A stretch of DNA of 64,000 nt from positions 16,853,701-16,917,700 of the forward strand of contig OW203771.1 in assembly GCA_934045905.1 (NCBI GenBank), written 5' to 3'. The notes under the pieces were generated by a model, which saw nothing but the letters and a program-made list of their open reading frames with translations, had not been told where the DNA came from and ran no database searches. Shown one piece after another: positions 22,804 to 54,239 of this stretch. The DNA comes from Leuctra nigra. Lineage: Eukaryota > Arthropoda > Insecta > Plecoptera > Leuctridae. How positions within the stretch are numbered: the first letter of the stretch is position 1; each line of letters opens with the position of its first letter. A program made the position numbers and the translations under genes.

Positions 22804-25800
22804 ATGGCAAACAAGGATTTGCAAATGTCCGCTTGACAAAACCGAACATGACAAAACGAAGCGTTGACCATCTCACGGCAGGTTCTTGCAGCGTGACTCC
22901 AGCATCCGGATCAATGAGAGATAAATTCACAGTGGAATGCACGAAGTTCGAGGACTCAGCCACGACACAGCATCTCGTCTTCTACTTGTACCAGGTGGAC
23001 GAGTTGAGAAAGCTCGACGTGTTGCTGGCAGTCGTGGAAAAGCAACGGCCTTGGGATGTTGTATTCCATGACGTTTTGGTATCGGCGGGTTATCCGGAAA
23101 CAGAGTTCAAAGCGCGCTTGATCATCAAGGTCAGGAATAATCAAGGAGCGACAGTCAACTCTACGGCTACATTAAAGGTGAGTCAATCACAAGCATGTTA
23201 TGACACCTTAAGGCCCATGCACAATTGACATAACCCGCAGCCGCAACCCGTAACCCGCAACCGCAACACGCAACCCGTATCACTATCTGTTCACAATTGA
23301 CATAACCAAGAAGTTACGGACCAAAGAAACCAAAGCATATAGAGTGAAAAAATATGACGCACACATCACGGCATCATTGTTCGCAAGGCACGGCTTCCTC
23401 TTCGTCAGACATAAATAAACAAGAAAAGAACGAAAAATCCAGGAAAAATAATGACAACACAGTTTTGACGGCTGGGTTAGGTTATGCTGTTGTAAGTAGA
23501 TGGTAGTTTGACTTTGATTTTAACCTGTGATATTTGTCTATTTCCGTTTCCGGTTTTGTTATCTCATTCTGATTGGCTGCCCGTCAGAATGTGGGCGTGG
23601 CCTGACGTAGCTTACGTAAAATTGTTGAATCTTGGTCAAGTCTTGCGGGCTACGGGCTACGGCTGCGGGTTGCGTGTTGCGGGTATGTCGATTGTGCGCG
23701 GGTGCATTGGTATGCATTGTTTCAATTTTTCACGCAGTTGCGCTTACGGGTTGCGGCTGCGGGTTATGTCAATTGTGCATGGGCCTTTATGATATGTTAT
23801 GACTAGGAACACTTGTTTTGCGCGCGCGCGAAATGCGCGAAATTTTCAGAATGTTGAGATATCATATTTTGAACAACATTTCTGCATGTATCAAATCATA
23901 ACCTAGATAATCTGATCTGGACGTGCAAGTCTGAACCCATGTCCCTTGTGATTGCCCAACGCAGGTCTGAACCCATGTCCCTTGTAATTGCACCACGCAG
24001 GTCTGAACCCATGTCCCTTGTGATTGCACCACGCAGGTCTGAACCCATGTCCATTGTGTTTGTACCACGCAGGTCTGAACCCATGTCCCTTGTGATTGTA
24101 CCACGCAGGTCTGAACCCATGTCCCTTGTGATTGTACCACGCAGGTCTGAACCCATGTCCCTTGTGATTGCACCACGCAGGTCTGAACCCATGTCCCTTG
24201 TGATTGTACCACGCAGGTCTGAACCCATGTCCCTTGTGATTGCACCACGCAGGTCTGAACCCATGTCCCTTGCGCTTGTACCACGCAGGTGACGCTCGGC
24301 CGAAGCTCCTCTTGGACTCCGCAGAAGTTTCTCTACAAGTTTAAGGACGCTGGCGGACGGAAGATCGTCAACGAGTTGATCGACAACGGCGAGTACTCGC
24401 GAGCAGTTCATCTGACGTCACAGCACGCCATCAGGCTCGCGCGCTCTTTGCACGACGAGGAGCATCAAGGATGGATGATCGCGATGAAACTACGTTTCCT
24501 GGAGGCTCTGGGTGAGTCACTAGAACATTTATGACCTCCTCGGTATCATGGATGGGGAGGTTTGAAATTAGAATTGTCAAGCGATTATTTCTCTGAAATC
24601 GGATTACTACACGGAGCTGTGGAATGTAGAATGAAAGTTTTACGAAATGAACGCTAATGGATCGTTCTCCCTTGCCCAAGGTCGTCCGCTGAAGGTGCAG
24701 TTCAATTGGATTTGTCCTGGATCATATTTCTTGCCACTCCATGATTAGGGACATCTTTCTTCAGTGTTTTTCCATTCTGTTGTTCAGGTATTCTATACTT
24801 ACTATACGCCTTCCTCCTCCCTCCCCCCCCCCCCCCCCCCTACGTGGGCTGCCACCTTAGCGCGGTGGTGGGGTTTGTGTTGGCCAGTGATCCACTGCAG
24901 CTAAGCCTGCGAGTATATGCTATGTGTAAGGGCTACCCATGCCAGACAGGTCAGTGGTAAAGTCCAGACAAAGATCAGCCAGGGTCGATCTACCCATGCT
25001 CTCCCTTGTATTTACGGTCCCCTAGGGCCGGCCTCCCACCTCGAGACGGACCTACCCCCGAATCTGGTCCCACCGGCCTGAACCCTCCCACCCCTCGGTC
25101 CGTCCTCATTCCGGCCTGGCCCTCCCACCCGTGCTGGACTCCCCCGGGCCGGGCCCATTTGGTCGACTCCTCCCTATGACCTCCATGATCAACAAATATA
25201 AAACTTTAAGTGCGCAAAATGACCTGGCTGTCGACGCGCCTTTAAACCATATTATACTACTGTACTTCTATTAACGACTAGCCTACCCTATTACGCATAA
25301 GGACCCTTGAAATATAAACACTTCTCTATTTGGATATGATTTATATATAGTGGTAGCTTGCCCGTTGTCAATTTTGAAGCAATATTTCACAACACAGCCC
25401 AAGTGCCATGGTTCAAGATGTCCTCAGACGTTGAGGGTTGACGTTTACGTTGCAGATCGCATCCCGATGTTGTCGACGGGGTTGACGTGGGAGGTCGTCA
25501 ACTGCCTGTACGTGGTGTTGTCTGCGGACGGAAGAGCGGTTCACTACTCTCTCGCTACGATCGCTGCCAGCGTCATTGGACGAGCTGCCGTCTTCCTAGA
25601 GGCCAAGTCGTCGGGCTTCAGACCTGAGGACGACCTCATGGGCATGGTCTTGTGAGTCCGATCACCTCCAGTTTGAACTTATCTTTGGAGAGCCAAACAG
25701 TAAGGCCGAGCCATAATCTAGTGACAGGTTTGATGCTTGTCTGGTTTAAATGCCTCTGACTGCTGCGGCTAAGTAAATGCGACTAAATCAGGACCTTGCT

Positions 25801-28800
25801 AGGAAATATACATAATTCATCAATTTAAAGCTCAAAGTAATTATTATTTTAACATAATGTATATTTGTTATAAGCTGGTCATTCTGTAACTAATAAAAGT
25901 TTGCACTGTTCTTCTGAATCAACATTTAGCCGGTCTTGTAGCCGGGCATTGATACACCAACGACAATATAAATTAAATTGCAAATAGTCCTTCATCTAGC
26001 CATAGAGATTCATCTAGCAGTCGAATAACGGCTTTCCATGCTCAAAATAATAGGGGCAAGAAGTATCATATATGGTTGGATTCACAAAACTCCAAGGAAT
26101 AACATCTTATACGATACTTTTGACCAATAGGGGGCGTTCTGACGTCACGCTGACTTAAAGATGGCCGACGTCTAAAATTTGAACAGAGGTTAGCTAACTA
26201 AAATAGCTGTTAATCGAAAATCACATTATCGATCAGATTAATTCTTGCGCCATTCTCTAGTTACCTAGTACAGTACACATCTTAGGCAATGCATCGGTAT
26301 GAAATATATGTATGTTACATTTGTAAACAATACTTGTTTCAATAATTTAGGCTGGATGTGCCATATTTTTTGAGCTTTGACTCACTTTCGATTACTCCCA
26401 CATTCACTATGTATGTCTTAAATTTTTCAAAATTACCAGAAAGGGGTCTTAAATCATTGCAAACAAAATGGCTATCTTGATTTTTAAATAGACATTCATT
26501 AACCATTCATAAGTTTTCACCTCTTCCTAGAGCGATTCTGGAATCAGTCTCTCTTCTGACGGACGGCACCCGAGACGAGCTACCGGAAACAGACGCTCGC
26601 TGTTCGGACTCCTTGACGACCTCGTCGGTCTGCGGCGAGCTGACATCCAACCAGATCGAATCGGACAACGCCTTCGATCTGTCGTCTAGGGTGACTCTTC
26701 CTGCCATCTCGGTACTCGCCGATTCGCTGGCCAGCCTTTGTAACAGCCAATCGGGAGCGTTGAACATCTCAGCGATGGGGATGACGTTGTGGGCGATAGC
26801 GGACAGTCCAACACGTTTAGCGGGTAACAGTTTCCATCAAAACTAGATCAACTTATTTTTCGTATATATCGATGTGCATTTTTTTTTAAATACCTAATGA
26901 TTTCGTTTATTTTGGTTTATTTTCAGGACGTCATTTAGGCAGTATGAAGGATGGATCCAAAGTAATAATCAGCTCGGTTTTGGCGAAGGCGTTGGAAGAT
27001 GAAGATAAGGACATCAGTGTGCAAATATCCGTAATAAATAGAAATCCACTGTGGTTTAAGTATAAAAGCGAGGAAATGAACACTGAAAGCATTGGTTTGG
27101 TGATAAAAGACCGAGCTACAGAAAATATTTTTTTCACTCTCCCTTCTCCAGTTGACGTGTATCTTATTGTCCATCAATCAGCACCCGACGTCAACGTGAC
27201 GAGGGGAGAAGTGCGTGTGAATTGCATTCAAGGTCACCTCGATCTCGAGTCTGCCATCAGAGTGCACAGAGTTCGTGTCGACAAAGACTTTATGCTGTTC
27301 GTGCAGTTCGTACACTCAGAAAACATGACGAAACTCGACGTCGTCCTGACTCAAGAACGAAGACCTAACTTGGACGACTTTGAGAGTGGTCTGTCAGTGC
27401 CGGGTAACGAGGAAGGCTTCACGGTGATGTCGTCTCACATGTCCGAAACAGACGAGACCTTGATGTACATCGGTATTCTGCCACATAAGACGGTTTTGGA
27501 GAGTCATTTGGGGACATCAACCGACATTTTGTCTGCGAAGTACGACTTCCAGGTGTTTAAAGTGAGGTGTTCTTTCTGGCATGTCAAGGAAAACAGTTGG
27601 GTATCAGAAGGCTGTGTCGTGGGCAACGAAACTAATCCAACTTCCCTTCACTGTCAATGCTCACATCTCTCTGTTTTCTCCGGGTCCTTCTTAGTTGCTC
27701 CGAACCGAATCGATGTCATCCATGAACTAAATGCATTCTTCTCCTCTGTCAATGACAATCCATCAATTGTAGCGCTTGTCCTCATTTTATTGCTACTCTA
27801 TGCGATCGGATTGATCTGGGCTCGCCGGAGAGATCGTGCAGATCAACTATTAAGAGGCGTGACCGTACTTGATGACAACAACGGTCTATTCAAGTACAAG
27901 TATCTCGTGACTGTGTATACGGGCCACAGACCCAACTCGGGAACAACATCCAGTATTGGTCTCAAACTTGTTGGAGAAGACGGCCAGAGCCTAAGACATA
28001 TTCTGAGAGACGAGAAGAGGAAAGTGTTGTTTACTGGCTCTGACTCATGTTTCTTAGTACTGACACCTAAAAGTCTGGGGAATTTGAAATATATCAGGTT
28101 GTGGTCAAATAATTCTGGTAGTTGTCCATCGTGGTACTGCGATAAGGTCATCGTGTCAGACCTAGAGAATGAAATGGTGTGGGTATTTTTTGTTGAAAAG
28201 TGGTTCTCGGTCTCCATTAATGATTGTAAAGCGTTTTACCATGTGCAGGTAGCGGATGGGTCCAAAGTTTTGTCAATCAAGTACGAGATCAAAGGTCGTC
28301 TTGCGAAAGGCTTCCGCGAGCATCATGATTGGATAAGCATAATCTGGCGTCATCCCTTCAGCTCTCATACTAGATGTCAGAAACTGAGCATTGTCTTGTC
28401 TATGCTTATGCTTGCTTTGGTCATGTCTATGATACTTTTCGGCATTCCAAACGAAACCCCTGACTTTCTTATTGAGCCTGAGACATTTCGGCTTGGCGCA
28501 AATGAATTGATCGTCTCCTTCGTGAGTATATTAATAACAGTACTTCCAAACATATTGATAGTATATTTATTTAAATGGTCAAAACCGTATTCTAATAAAG
28601 ATACTGTTGCATTATTCCAACTTCCTGATTACACAGCGACAGAAGTAAATCAGAACAACAATTCGAAAATGTATTGTAGATGCTGTCCACTCAAGAGAAG
28701 GAACGATACAATAAAGAAAACGGGCGAATTCCATCCCTTTCCAAGCTGTTGCATTTTTATTGGCTGGTTTCTCTGCATATTTATGATATTTACCTCAGCT

Positions 28801-31125
28801 GGTTTTCTACTCTTTTACGGTCTCTCATACGGGAAAGAAAGGTGCTACTCGTTTTTTGCTGCAACAGCTATCATACTCACATTAGGTATCTTCGTCTTGC
28901 AACCTTTGAAGGTACTAATCATTGCAGTTGTTTTGTCTCTCTCTGTTCATCGACAAGGTCGTGCCGCTGAGTATACTTTGAAATCGCTTCAAGCTGAGAA
29001 ATCCAAATCAACGCAAGAAGTAATGGCGATTCGTCGAACGGAAAGGATCTATCGACCACTGGTTCCTGACCAAGTGAACCGTCTGAAGCAGAAAGAAATG
29101 TTCGAGAGGAAAGTAATTTACATGATATCCGATCTTGCTCTTTTCATTCTTTTCGTCATCACTCTTTTCTGTTTCATATGGATACGCCATGATAATGTCA
29201 CTTACCGTAGTTATAGAAGTATTCATAATTTAGTACGTTTTGACCTTCCCGGTGAGGAAACTATGAACGAATTTGTAGAGTACCTGAACCAGACACTGAT
29301 CCCCGCTTTGTATCACGCTCAAGATGACAAACGTTCGGCGCCATATGGACTCACAGCTGACTTAAACATCTATCTGATCGGAGTTCCTCGTCTGAGACAA
29401 CTCCGAGTGAGCGAAGAGTCTTGCAAAGTTCCGGAAGAATATCATCATCTCGTCAAGAACTGCCACAGCGATTACAGTTCATGGCACAGTGACAATGCAG
29501 ACTATAACGTAGGTTGGACGAAGAACATGACGCTTTACATTGATCTTGTAGCCCGAGGTAAATCTCCGTGGATCTATCAATCCGAGTCGTCGACTATGAG
29601 TTCACCTGTCAGTGGGCAATTCGGTAGCTATCCGGGAGACGGGTACATCGCTGAACTCGGCAGTTCTTTGACCGACTCCAGAATGGTGCTGCAGTTTCTG
29701 GTGGACAGAAAATGGCTGGACGAGCATTCTCGAGCCGTGTTCGTTGAGTTCACAGCTTTCCACATGAACCGACATGTGTTGAATATTGTCACGCTTATGG
29801 CTGAGCACAACGCCGCAGGTGCGTGGAATTTCATCGAGATTGTGCGTCCGGTGAAACTTGTCCAACACCAGACAGAGGACTATATTGCACATGCTGTTAT
29901 TATAATCATTTGTGTCATCATCCTTGTCCTCTACGTCTGGATACAAATGAAGATTATCAGGCATTCTTCATTCCTCAGTTTCTTCTCCAATGTATGGAAC
30001 TATATTGACTTTAGTATCATTGTTCTGGTGATAGGCGTAGTTGGTATTTTGCACCAACGTGACGCTTGCATTTCCACAATGATCGATAATTTACTCGACA
30101 ATGATGTAAACGAGTACAACAGTTTCCAAACAGCTGCTTACTGGGACATCGTACTCCATGCTTCTGTCGCCTTCTTAGTCGGCATTACCACTGTAAGACT
30201 CTGGAAGTTGCTGCGTTTTGGAAGAATATTTGTGCAACATCAAGCGACACTTCGCAGAGCTTTCCTTGCGTTTGTTCTTATGTGGCTTCTGATTGGTACC
30301 TTGATGGTCAGCTTAGTGATGCTCGTCTATTTGAATGCTAGGAAAAGTATGGAACAGTTTCGTGATTTTAAAACCACACTCGTGACTCTTTTCACAATGA
30401 CCATCATTCGACAGACTCACTTCGATGACTCAAGTCTATATGAGCGAAATGACTCGTTCATCCATCCAATCATCGTTGTCATTATTAAATTAGCCTGCGT
30501 TCTTTTAGCTCTTGGAATGGCCTTTACTATTATTCAACTTGCTTACACACACGCAATGTTGGAATCGAATACGGTACGCTCTGAATACGGACCTGTTGAC
30601 TATACTAGAGACTGGATAGCGTCTTGCTGTCGCAAGAAACCCTCCAATCAAGGGAGAGATTTTGATGATTCTACTCTCCACGTAGCAACTGTCAAAATAT
30701 TTAAATTGATGCGGAACAATATCGTCTTGATTGAACCCAACCGTATGAACGCAATGCGCTCAATCACTGTGAATTCATTGAAACAGACTCTTGGACAAAC
30801 ATCGGGAAGTATAGAGAATGTGAAGGCTGTGGACATGTCCGAAGAGCGGATGCATGCGATGGCGGCCATTACTCTGAAAGAAGTTGGAACTGTAACGGAC
30901 ATTAAGCCGAGAAGGGAGTTATATTTCACAATCGAGATTGAAGAGCATACAAGATTCGTATCCAGTAAAACGCTTCTTGAAATGGTTGATACTCTTGATA
31001 CGTTCAGGGGGAAAGATTTAGTAGCTGATGATATTGAAAGGGAAATGGATGGCCATCGCAACAGATTATTGCTGTTCAATCTTGAGAGAATCTTGGAAAC
31101 GATTTCCCGCCAAAAAGGCACTTAA
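22804..31125 (+). CDS. Polycystin-1-like protein, C-terminal 1,760 residues (REJ-GPS-PLAT-channel)
   Basis: Membrane receptor-channel of the polycystin-1 family, thought to act in sensory cilia or sperm with a PKD2-type subunit. Exons: 22804-23177, 24289-24511, 25456-25651, 26531-26823 and a single 4.2-kb exon 26927-31125 (stop TAA); all GT-AG and phases agree. The first four encode a REJ module (GSCSVTPASGSMRDKF). The large exon encodes the GAIN/GPS region (CQCSHLSVFSG near 27648, with the HL/S cleavage site), one TM (VALVLILLLLYAIGLIW), a PLAT/LH2 domain (about 27880-28280, from FKYKYLVTVYTGHRP), further TMs, the polycystin/TOP domain (about 29230-29880; NMTLYIDLVARG), and the six-helix channel with pore segment FKTTLVTLFTMTIIRQ near 30370 and last TM IIKLACVLLALGMAFTII. 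The 5' end is not resolved, since the first exon enters in phase 1. Introns carry a MITE and a 36-bp minisatellite. Confidence 0.9.
23211..23786. mobile_element. Foldback MITE in polycystin intron, TTA duplication
   Basis: 576 bp. Ends AGGCCCATGCACAATTGACA and reverse complement, each followed inward by CGCAACCCG/CGGGTTGCG repeats. TTA flanks both sides (23208-23210, 23787-23789). Begins 34 bp after the donor of the REJ exon. Confidence 0.75.
23929..24288 (+). repeat. 36-bp minisatellite, ten units, ending at a splice acceptor
   Basis: Ten units of GTCTGAACCCATGTCCCTTG plus TGATTGCACCACGCAG, exactly 36 bp apart (23929, 23965, 24001 ... 24253), with a few variant bases. The last AG (24287-24288) is the acceptor of polycystin exon 24289-24511, and every unit carries the same CCACGCAG. 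Upstream acceptors would put GTC-TGA in frame, so only the last gives an open product. Confidence 0.9.
24821..25190 (+). repeat. GC-rich repeat in polycystin intron (forward copy)
   Basis: After a C run, GC-rich text includes GCGGTGGTGGGG, GAATCTGGTCCCACCGGCC and CGGGCCCATTTGGTCGACTC. A diverged inverted copy lies at 33790-34080. No coding frame or element termini identified. Confidence 0.6.
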
Positions 31126-33789
31126 TATTACGGACGAAGAGAGTGTGGTGATCGTAGTTTCAAGTCCATGTGTTTGGTACCAGGTTAATTGTTGGCAATG
31201 TAGTGTCAGAGAGAGATAAACAATTACAATGATAATGTGTGATACCTGAGATAAATGTGTATTATTGCGTTACAGTGTTTCTAAATGATGTTCAGATACC
31301 AATGGAATTGATATTACTCAAGTATTAAAATGTATAGAAATATTGGTATCATTTTAAATATTAAATAGTTAAATAGTTTTAAATAGTTAGCTCAATTAAA
31401 ATCGTTTCTGAACAATTACAAATTCATCTAAACCCGTGGACATATAACATTTAATATTTGCAGTCCTTTTTAAAACCTGGTTATCTGGACGAAATACAGA
31501 AGTAAATACAATGCGGTTTTGCAACAAAACAACGAGCTACTACACTCAATCGGGAACGCTACGATTGGAGTTCAAACCCGTGACAATACCTAGTCTAAAA
31601 TTTTACAAGAGAGTTGATTATGGATGTCCTGGTCGAATTGTTATTTGATACATTTTAAACGTATTTTTATAATGCGCTCAGAAAAGAAAATAGTTCATTT
31701 TCGACATATACAACATATTATAAAATTTACGAAGACAACTTTTAAAAGTGTATAAAGTTACATCTTGTTTGTCTTCTAGCAACTTATGATTAAAATTTCA
31801 TTTAGTTTCGTCAATCTATCTGTCTTTTTCAATGGTCCAAAAACGTGTCTGCAACAAGCAGCAAAGCAGCGATATCTTTTTTCGCCATTTTAGTACTAAA
31901 AAATAATCGACTTACTTGATGAGTCAAAAGCGACCTCAAAAGGTAACACAAGCGACTGATAATATTTGCGTTAGGCTTTCAAAATGATAAGAGTTTTTTA
32001 AGTGATACATAATAATTATCATATTAGGCACTGTTTTTTTGTATACAATTATGATTCCAAATATCAAGATATGTCAAGTGCTACTTCAAAAATAATTTTA
32101 AGTTTAAAGAAAATGTTTCTAGCGAAAATGTTTATACAGAAGTGTATTGGCCAATATTCAATTTTGCACTAAAATACGATGTGCCCAGATTAATTTCATG
32201 TTTTGAAAATTATTGGAGAATTAGTTTTGTTGCATTGTAGAAATTAGTGTTTAGCTTCGTTCCAGTGATGAATTTTTAAATATAATTTATTTATTATAGA
32301 TGAGGAGACTTTTTTATAAAGGGTTTATTATACTTGGTATTGGTATTACTGCTACGTAATACATTCATCTGAAAGTAGTTTACGTTCTATATAATATGAT
32401 AATATTTTATTGACAATAACAATATTTTTATTATCTTCAAACATTTTGAAGGCTACCTTTTCATCGCGTTCCCTGACTGTAGGTAATTAGGAATACAAAT
32501 TACGTCAAAAACCGTGCATAAAACTTAAAATTCAAATTTTGAACTTACTCTTTATAATTTACTATAATAAAATACATTTTGATAACGTTAATTAGCGATT
32601 ACTATTCAAGAAGCAAATTGTTTATTGTTTTGTATTTGACCTCACTGATAGCACCTGATAGTAACACCTATGAGCATGAGTAACATGGTTCGAGTCCATC
32701 ACATGTTGGTCAGAGGTTGAAAGAGAAAGCGTGGGTGAAAAACAATGGAGGGTCTACTGCTTCTTCTTTGTGGTAATTATTTTAGTGAACAGCACTTTGT
32801 GATGAGCACGTCAGTTTTTCAGTTTTGTTAAGATTCGCAAATTATTCCGTGCACACAAAAAATAGGTATTGGTGTCGTCGTGTAGTGGGTAGTATGAGCT
32901 TTGGAATATGGTGTAGATATGTAGAAAGTACTAATATACATAATATTTAAATTGAGTTGAAACTGAAATTGGTTTAACTATTTTATTTAAAAATATTAAT
33001 TATTATGTAATCATTATTTGACAATTGATAATTATTACATATTATTGTTATTATTAATAACAGTACGAATATTAATGAGAGTAATTTTCTTAAGTTGGAG
33101 CGATCGCTCGAGTTCTCTCAGTTCTTCATACATTTTTGTGTACTTATTGATATTAAGTCTTTATCCTGTTATGCCATCACATTTTCGATCATTCCAGAGG
33201 ATTAACCATGATATATTGCAATATCATCTGACGTCACAGCGATTGATCATGTGAACAGATTTTTTATTGGGGAAGTCTCATGCTATTTTGTATCCATTCC
33301 AATGTTTTTGGCTGCCATTTAAACTCAAATTGAGCTTATTTGTGCAGTTTTTGTATCTGTGCAAAATAAAATGTGGACTATACAAAGGCAACTATACAAA
33401 TTGCTTGCCTAAAACACTTAGTAAAGAATGTTGACCAGTGAAGACTGCAGATTGCAATGTCATTTAAATAATATCCAGGGATGATTTGAACATTTAAACT
33501 CGTTTGTATTTGATCAATGTCATCTATATGATACACATGTGATTTATTTAAAAACTGAACAAAAATTCATAAAAACTGAGAAAACATTTACTAAAACATA
33601 TGCAAATGCTGGTAAAATAAAAATGATTTGTCCCTTGGCAAGATATTTCATGTAGCCGGGATACCAGGTTACCATGGTAACACATAGTTGCTATGTAGCA
33701 AGATAGATTTGTATGGTTTAACGGCGCGTCAACGACGAGGTTATATTGCGCATATACATTTTTACTTAAAACTTTGTTGATGATTAAGT
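31126..33789. other. Intergenic stretch between polycystin and WSC genes
   Basis: No gene seen. Around 31540-31880 (GAACGCTACGATTGGAGTTC; GTCTGCAACAAGCAGCAAA) is a relic of the foldback family at 50772-51300. The rest is AT-rich. Confidence 0.4.
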
Positions 33790-34080
33790 GTAGGGCATGG
33801 AGAGGGGTCGACCTAACGGGCCCGATCCGGGGAAGTCTGAAACTGGTGGGAAAGCCAGTTCAGAATGTTGTCAGACCGGGGGGGAGGCTTTGGGCCAGTG
33901 GGACCAGATTTTTAGGGGGATCACCATCTCGAGGGGGGGGGGGGGGGGGGGGCGGCTCGAGGAGCCCGTGAATTTGGGGAGGGCATGGGACTAGGTCGAC
34001 CGTGGACTGCACTTAATTGGTACCAACACTCGTAATGTGAGGTGGCCCCTTAAGCCCCACCACCGCGTCAAGGTTCATGT
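33790..34080 (-). repeat. GC-rich repeat, inverted copy, next to the WSC gene start
   Basis: Reverse complement of 24835-25190 in diverged form: GAGGGGTCGACCTAACGGGC, CAGTGGGACCAGATTTTT and GCCCCACCACCGCG. A G run lies at about 33936-33951. It ends less than 25 bp before the ATG at 34099. Confidence 0.6.
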
Positions 34081-34098
34081 CTCGAGGATTAAAGATTC

Positions 34099-52153
<18,055 letters not shown>

Positions 52154-53599
52154 GGGGGGTGGATCGATCGACCATTTTATCAGATAGTATTCATTTTTGC
52201 TTTACTCATTCCTTGGCATACCCTTAACAACACTTCAAAAAATAAAATACTTCCCGTGTCTAGTTTTCGTGATAGGCGAATAAGAAATAAGTATTTTCCC
52301 CATATCTTATCGCAGGTTCGAAAAATTTGCTACAATGAAGATTTTATTTAATGGTGCCGAGAGATTTTCACAAAACGCAAATGATTAGAATCTTTGATCA
52401 ATTTACTTTCATTAATAACATATAAATTTCAAAATCATCGTGTGCTAAATAAATAGTTATAGGCGATTGAATTCAAATTGCGAATCAAGTAAAAATACTT
52501 TTGGCAACATGGGAGTGCTCAAGGTAGTTGGAAGGCACTAAATAAATGCCTACTTTAGATACCTTGGCTTTTCATGAAAGTAAACTCTAGGTGTAAGCTC
52601 AGCAAGCTCAGCCATCATGATTCCACACAAATGCTAATTTAATTTCAAAAGTACGGTGTTGCCATATTGTGCCATATTGTTAAAATTGTAATCAAATCTT
52701 CAATCCACTAACATGTTTGGGGCATTAATAATGTTCCTAATAATAAGAAAATGTATAAATACCATTACAATGTTGTCTATTTCAACTACCCAGTATATTA
52801 AAAAAGTAAATTTTGTGCTAAAAGAATTTATAAAACGTGATTATTTACTCTTAATAAATTATTGAAAGCTCTCCAATACTTCAGAAAACCTATCGATCCA
52901 GCCTCCTTAAGGGGAAGGATCAGTCACTTAATTCGTATTATCAAGTTAGTGACCGTCTCGTTGAAGATAGACTATGTGTTGAAGCGAAAAAGTTGTAGAG
53001 ACTTTATTGCTCTTTAGGATTCGTAAGTGATTTTATCGGCTGCTGTAACAAAATGTGTATTTAGAATGTTTGCTATTTTGTATGGATCTTTTTCGGATTT
53101 GTTTTAGTTTGTGTTCACTATAAATTGTGTGTCCCTACTTTTCATTGTGTTAGTATGTTTCTTTACTATTTCTTATATAGTTCGTTTTCTATCTGTCCGC
53201 CCTTATCAAGTTTGTGACCGTTTCGTTGAAAACAGACTACATGATGAAGCTAGAAAGTTGTTGATAATTTATTTCTCTTTAGGAATCGTGAACCATTTTT
53301 TTGAATTATTATATCTCCTATAAGTTATGAGTGGATTTCAATTTCATAATTTCGCTGATAGAGGAATTCAGATAAATATGCTAGAATTCTTATCTTTAGC
53401 AGCAAATCCGAGGCACTCCAACACACGACATTTTCCCATTTCTACTTCCAATTTATTACTGGTCCATGTATCACTCTTTTTCGTATCTGCTTTACCAATT
53501 TTAACAACCTGATGAAGTAAATAACGAAACACAATAAAACACTGAAACTCCACTCATACTGTTCGGCTTGTGAAAAAGTAGGGTTAAAAACATATTTAG
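52154..53599. other. Intergenic, with a diverged direct repeat
   Basis: TATCAAGTTAGTGACCGTCT near 52940 and TATCAAGTTTGTGACCGTTT near 53205 begin two related ~90-bp blocks ending in CTCTTTAGGA. No gene supported; the AUG frame near 53111 spans one of these blocks. Confidence 0.4.
52241..52246 (+). terminator. Poly(A) signal of WSC gene
   Basis: AATAAA 88 nt after the TAA at 52151-52153. Confidence 0.5.
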
Positions 53600-54000
53600 T
53601 CTGCTAGGCCTTATAACCACCTTGGCTAGGTTATTATTAATAAAAATATCAGAAAATTCAAGCTAATTTCATATTCTTGAAGCTAAATATATTGTGTCAT
53701 AATGTGAGAGTGGTTGTTATAGCTACATTATTGACGAATCAATCCTTATTTACTTACCAAAATTATGTAAAATTAATAAAATTTCTGAAATCGTATTTAG
53801 TCTGTTGGGCCGTATTATATCCTCATTGTACCTTGGGTAGGTAATTATTAATAAAAAATCAGAAAATTCAAGAAATACATATTCTTGATGCTAACATTTG
53901 TGTCAAAATGTGAGAGGGATTGTTATAGCTAGTTTATTGGCGAATCATATTCTCATTTACTTACCAAAATTATGTTATTTAATAAAATCGTCATTCGTCA
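53600..54000 (+). repeat. Two-copy tandem duplication (~200 bp)
   Basis: Two blocks in direct order share ATTATTAATAAAAA, TCAGAAAATTCAAG, AATGTGAGAG, GTTATAGCTA and TTACTTACCAAAATTATGT, starting near 53600 and 53805. Diverged; no coding frame. Confidence 0.6.
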
Positions 54001-54239
54001 TCACAACTGACAACCTGATTCAGTGAAAATATAAGCACGTCATTTTCTACACGCTATTGGTTTCTACACTTCTTCCAGTACGTGCGAAAAAGGCCATTTC
54101 GATTATTTAGGCCGTTTTTTCAACGGTGGGCCTAATTACCACCTGGCCTTATTACCCGAAACTACATTACGTTTTAATAATTAAAAATGAAATTTAGCCA
54201 ATTTCTATAGAACCTGCTTCGTGCACCAAAGCAAGGTTT

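Noticed and set aside
23929..24288. Possible CRISPR array
   Set aside because: Units are contiguous with no spacers, in an insect gene intron.
23862..24411. Open frames with 12-residue repeats on both strands
   Set aside because: They are translations of the intronic 36-bp minisatellite; the unit is a multiple of three, so frames stay open by structure.
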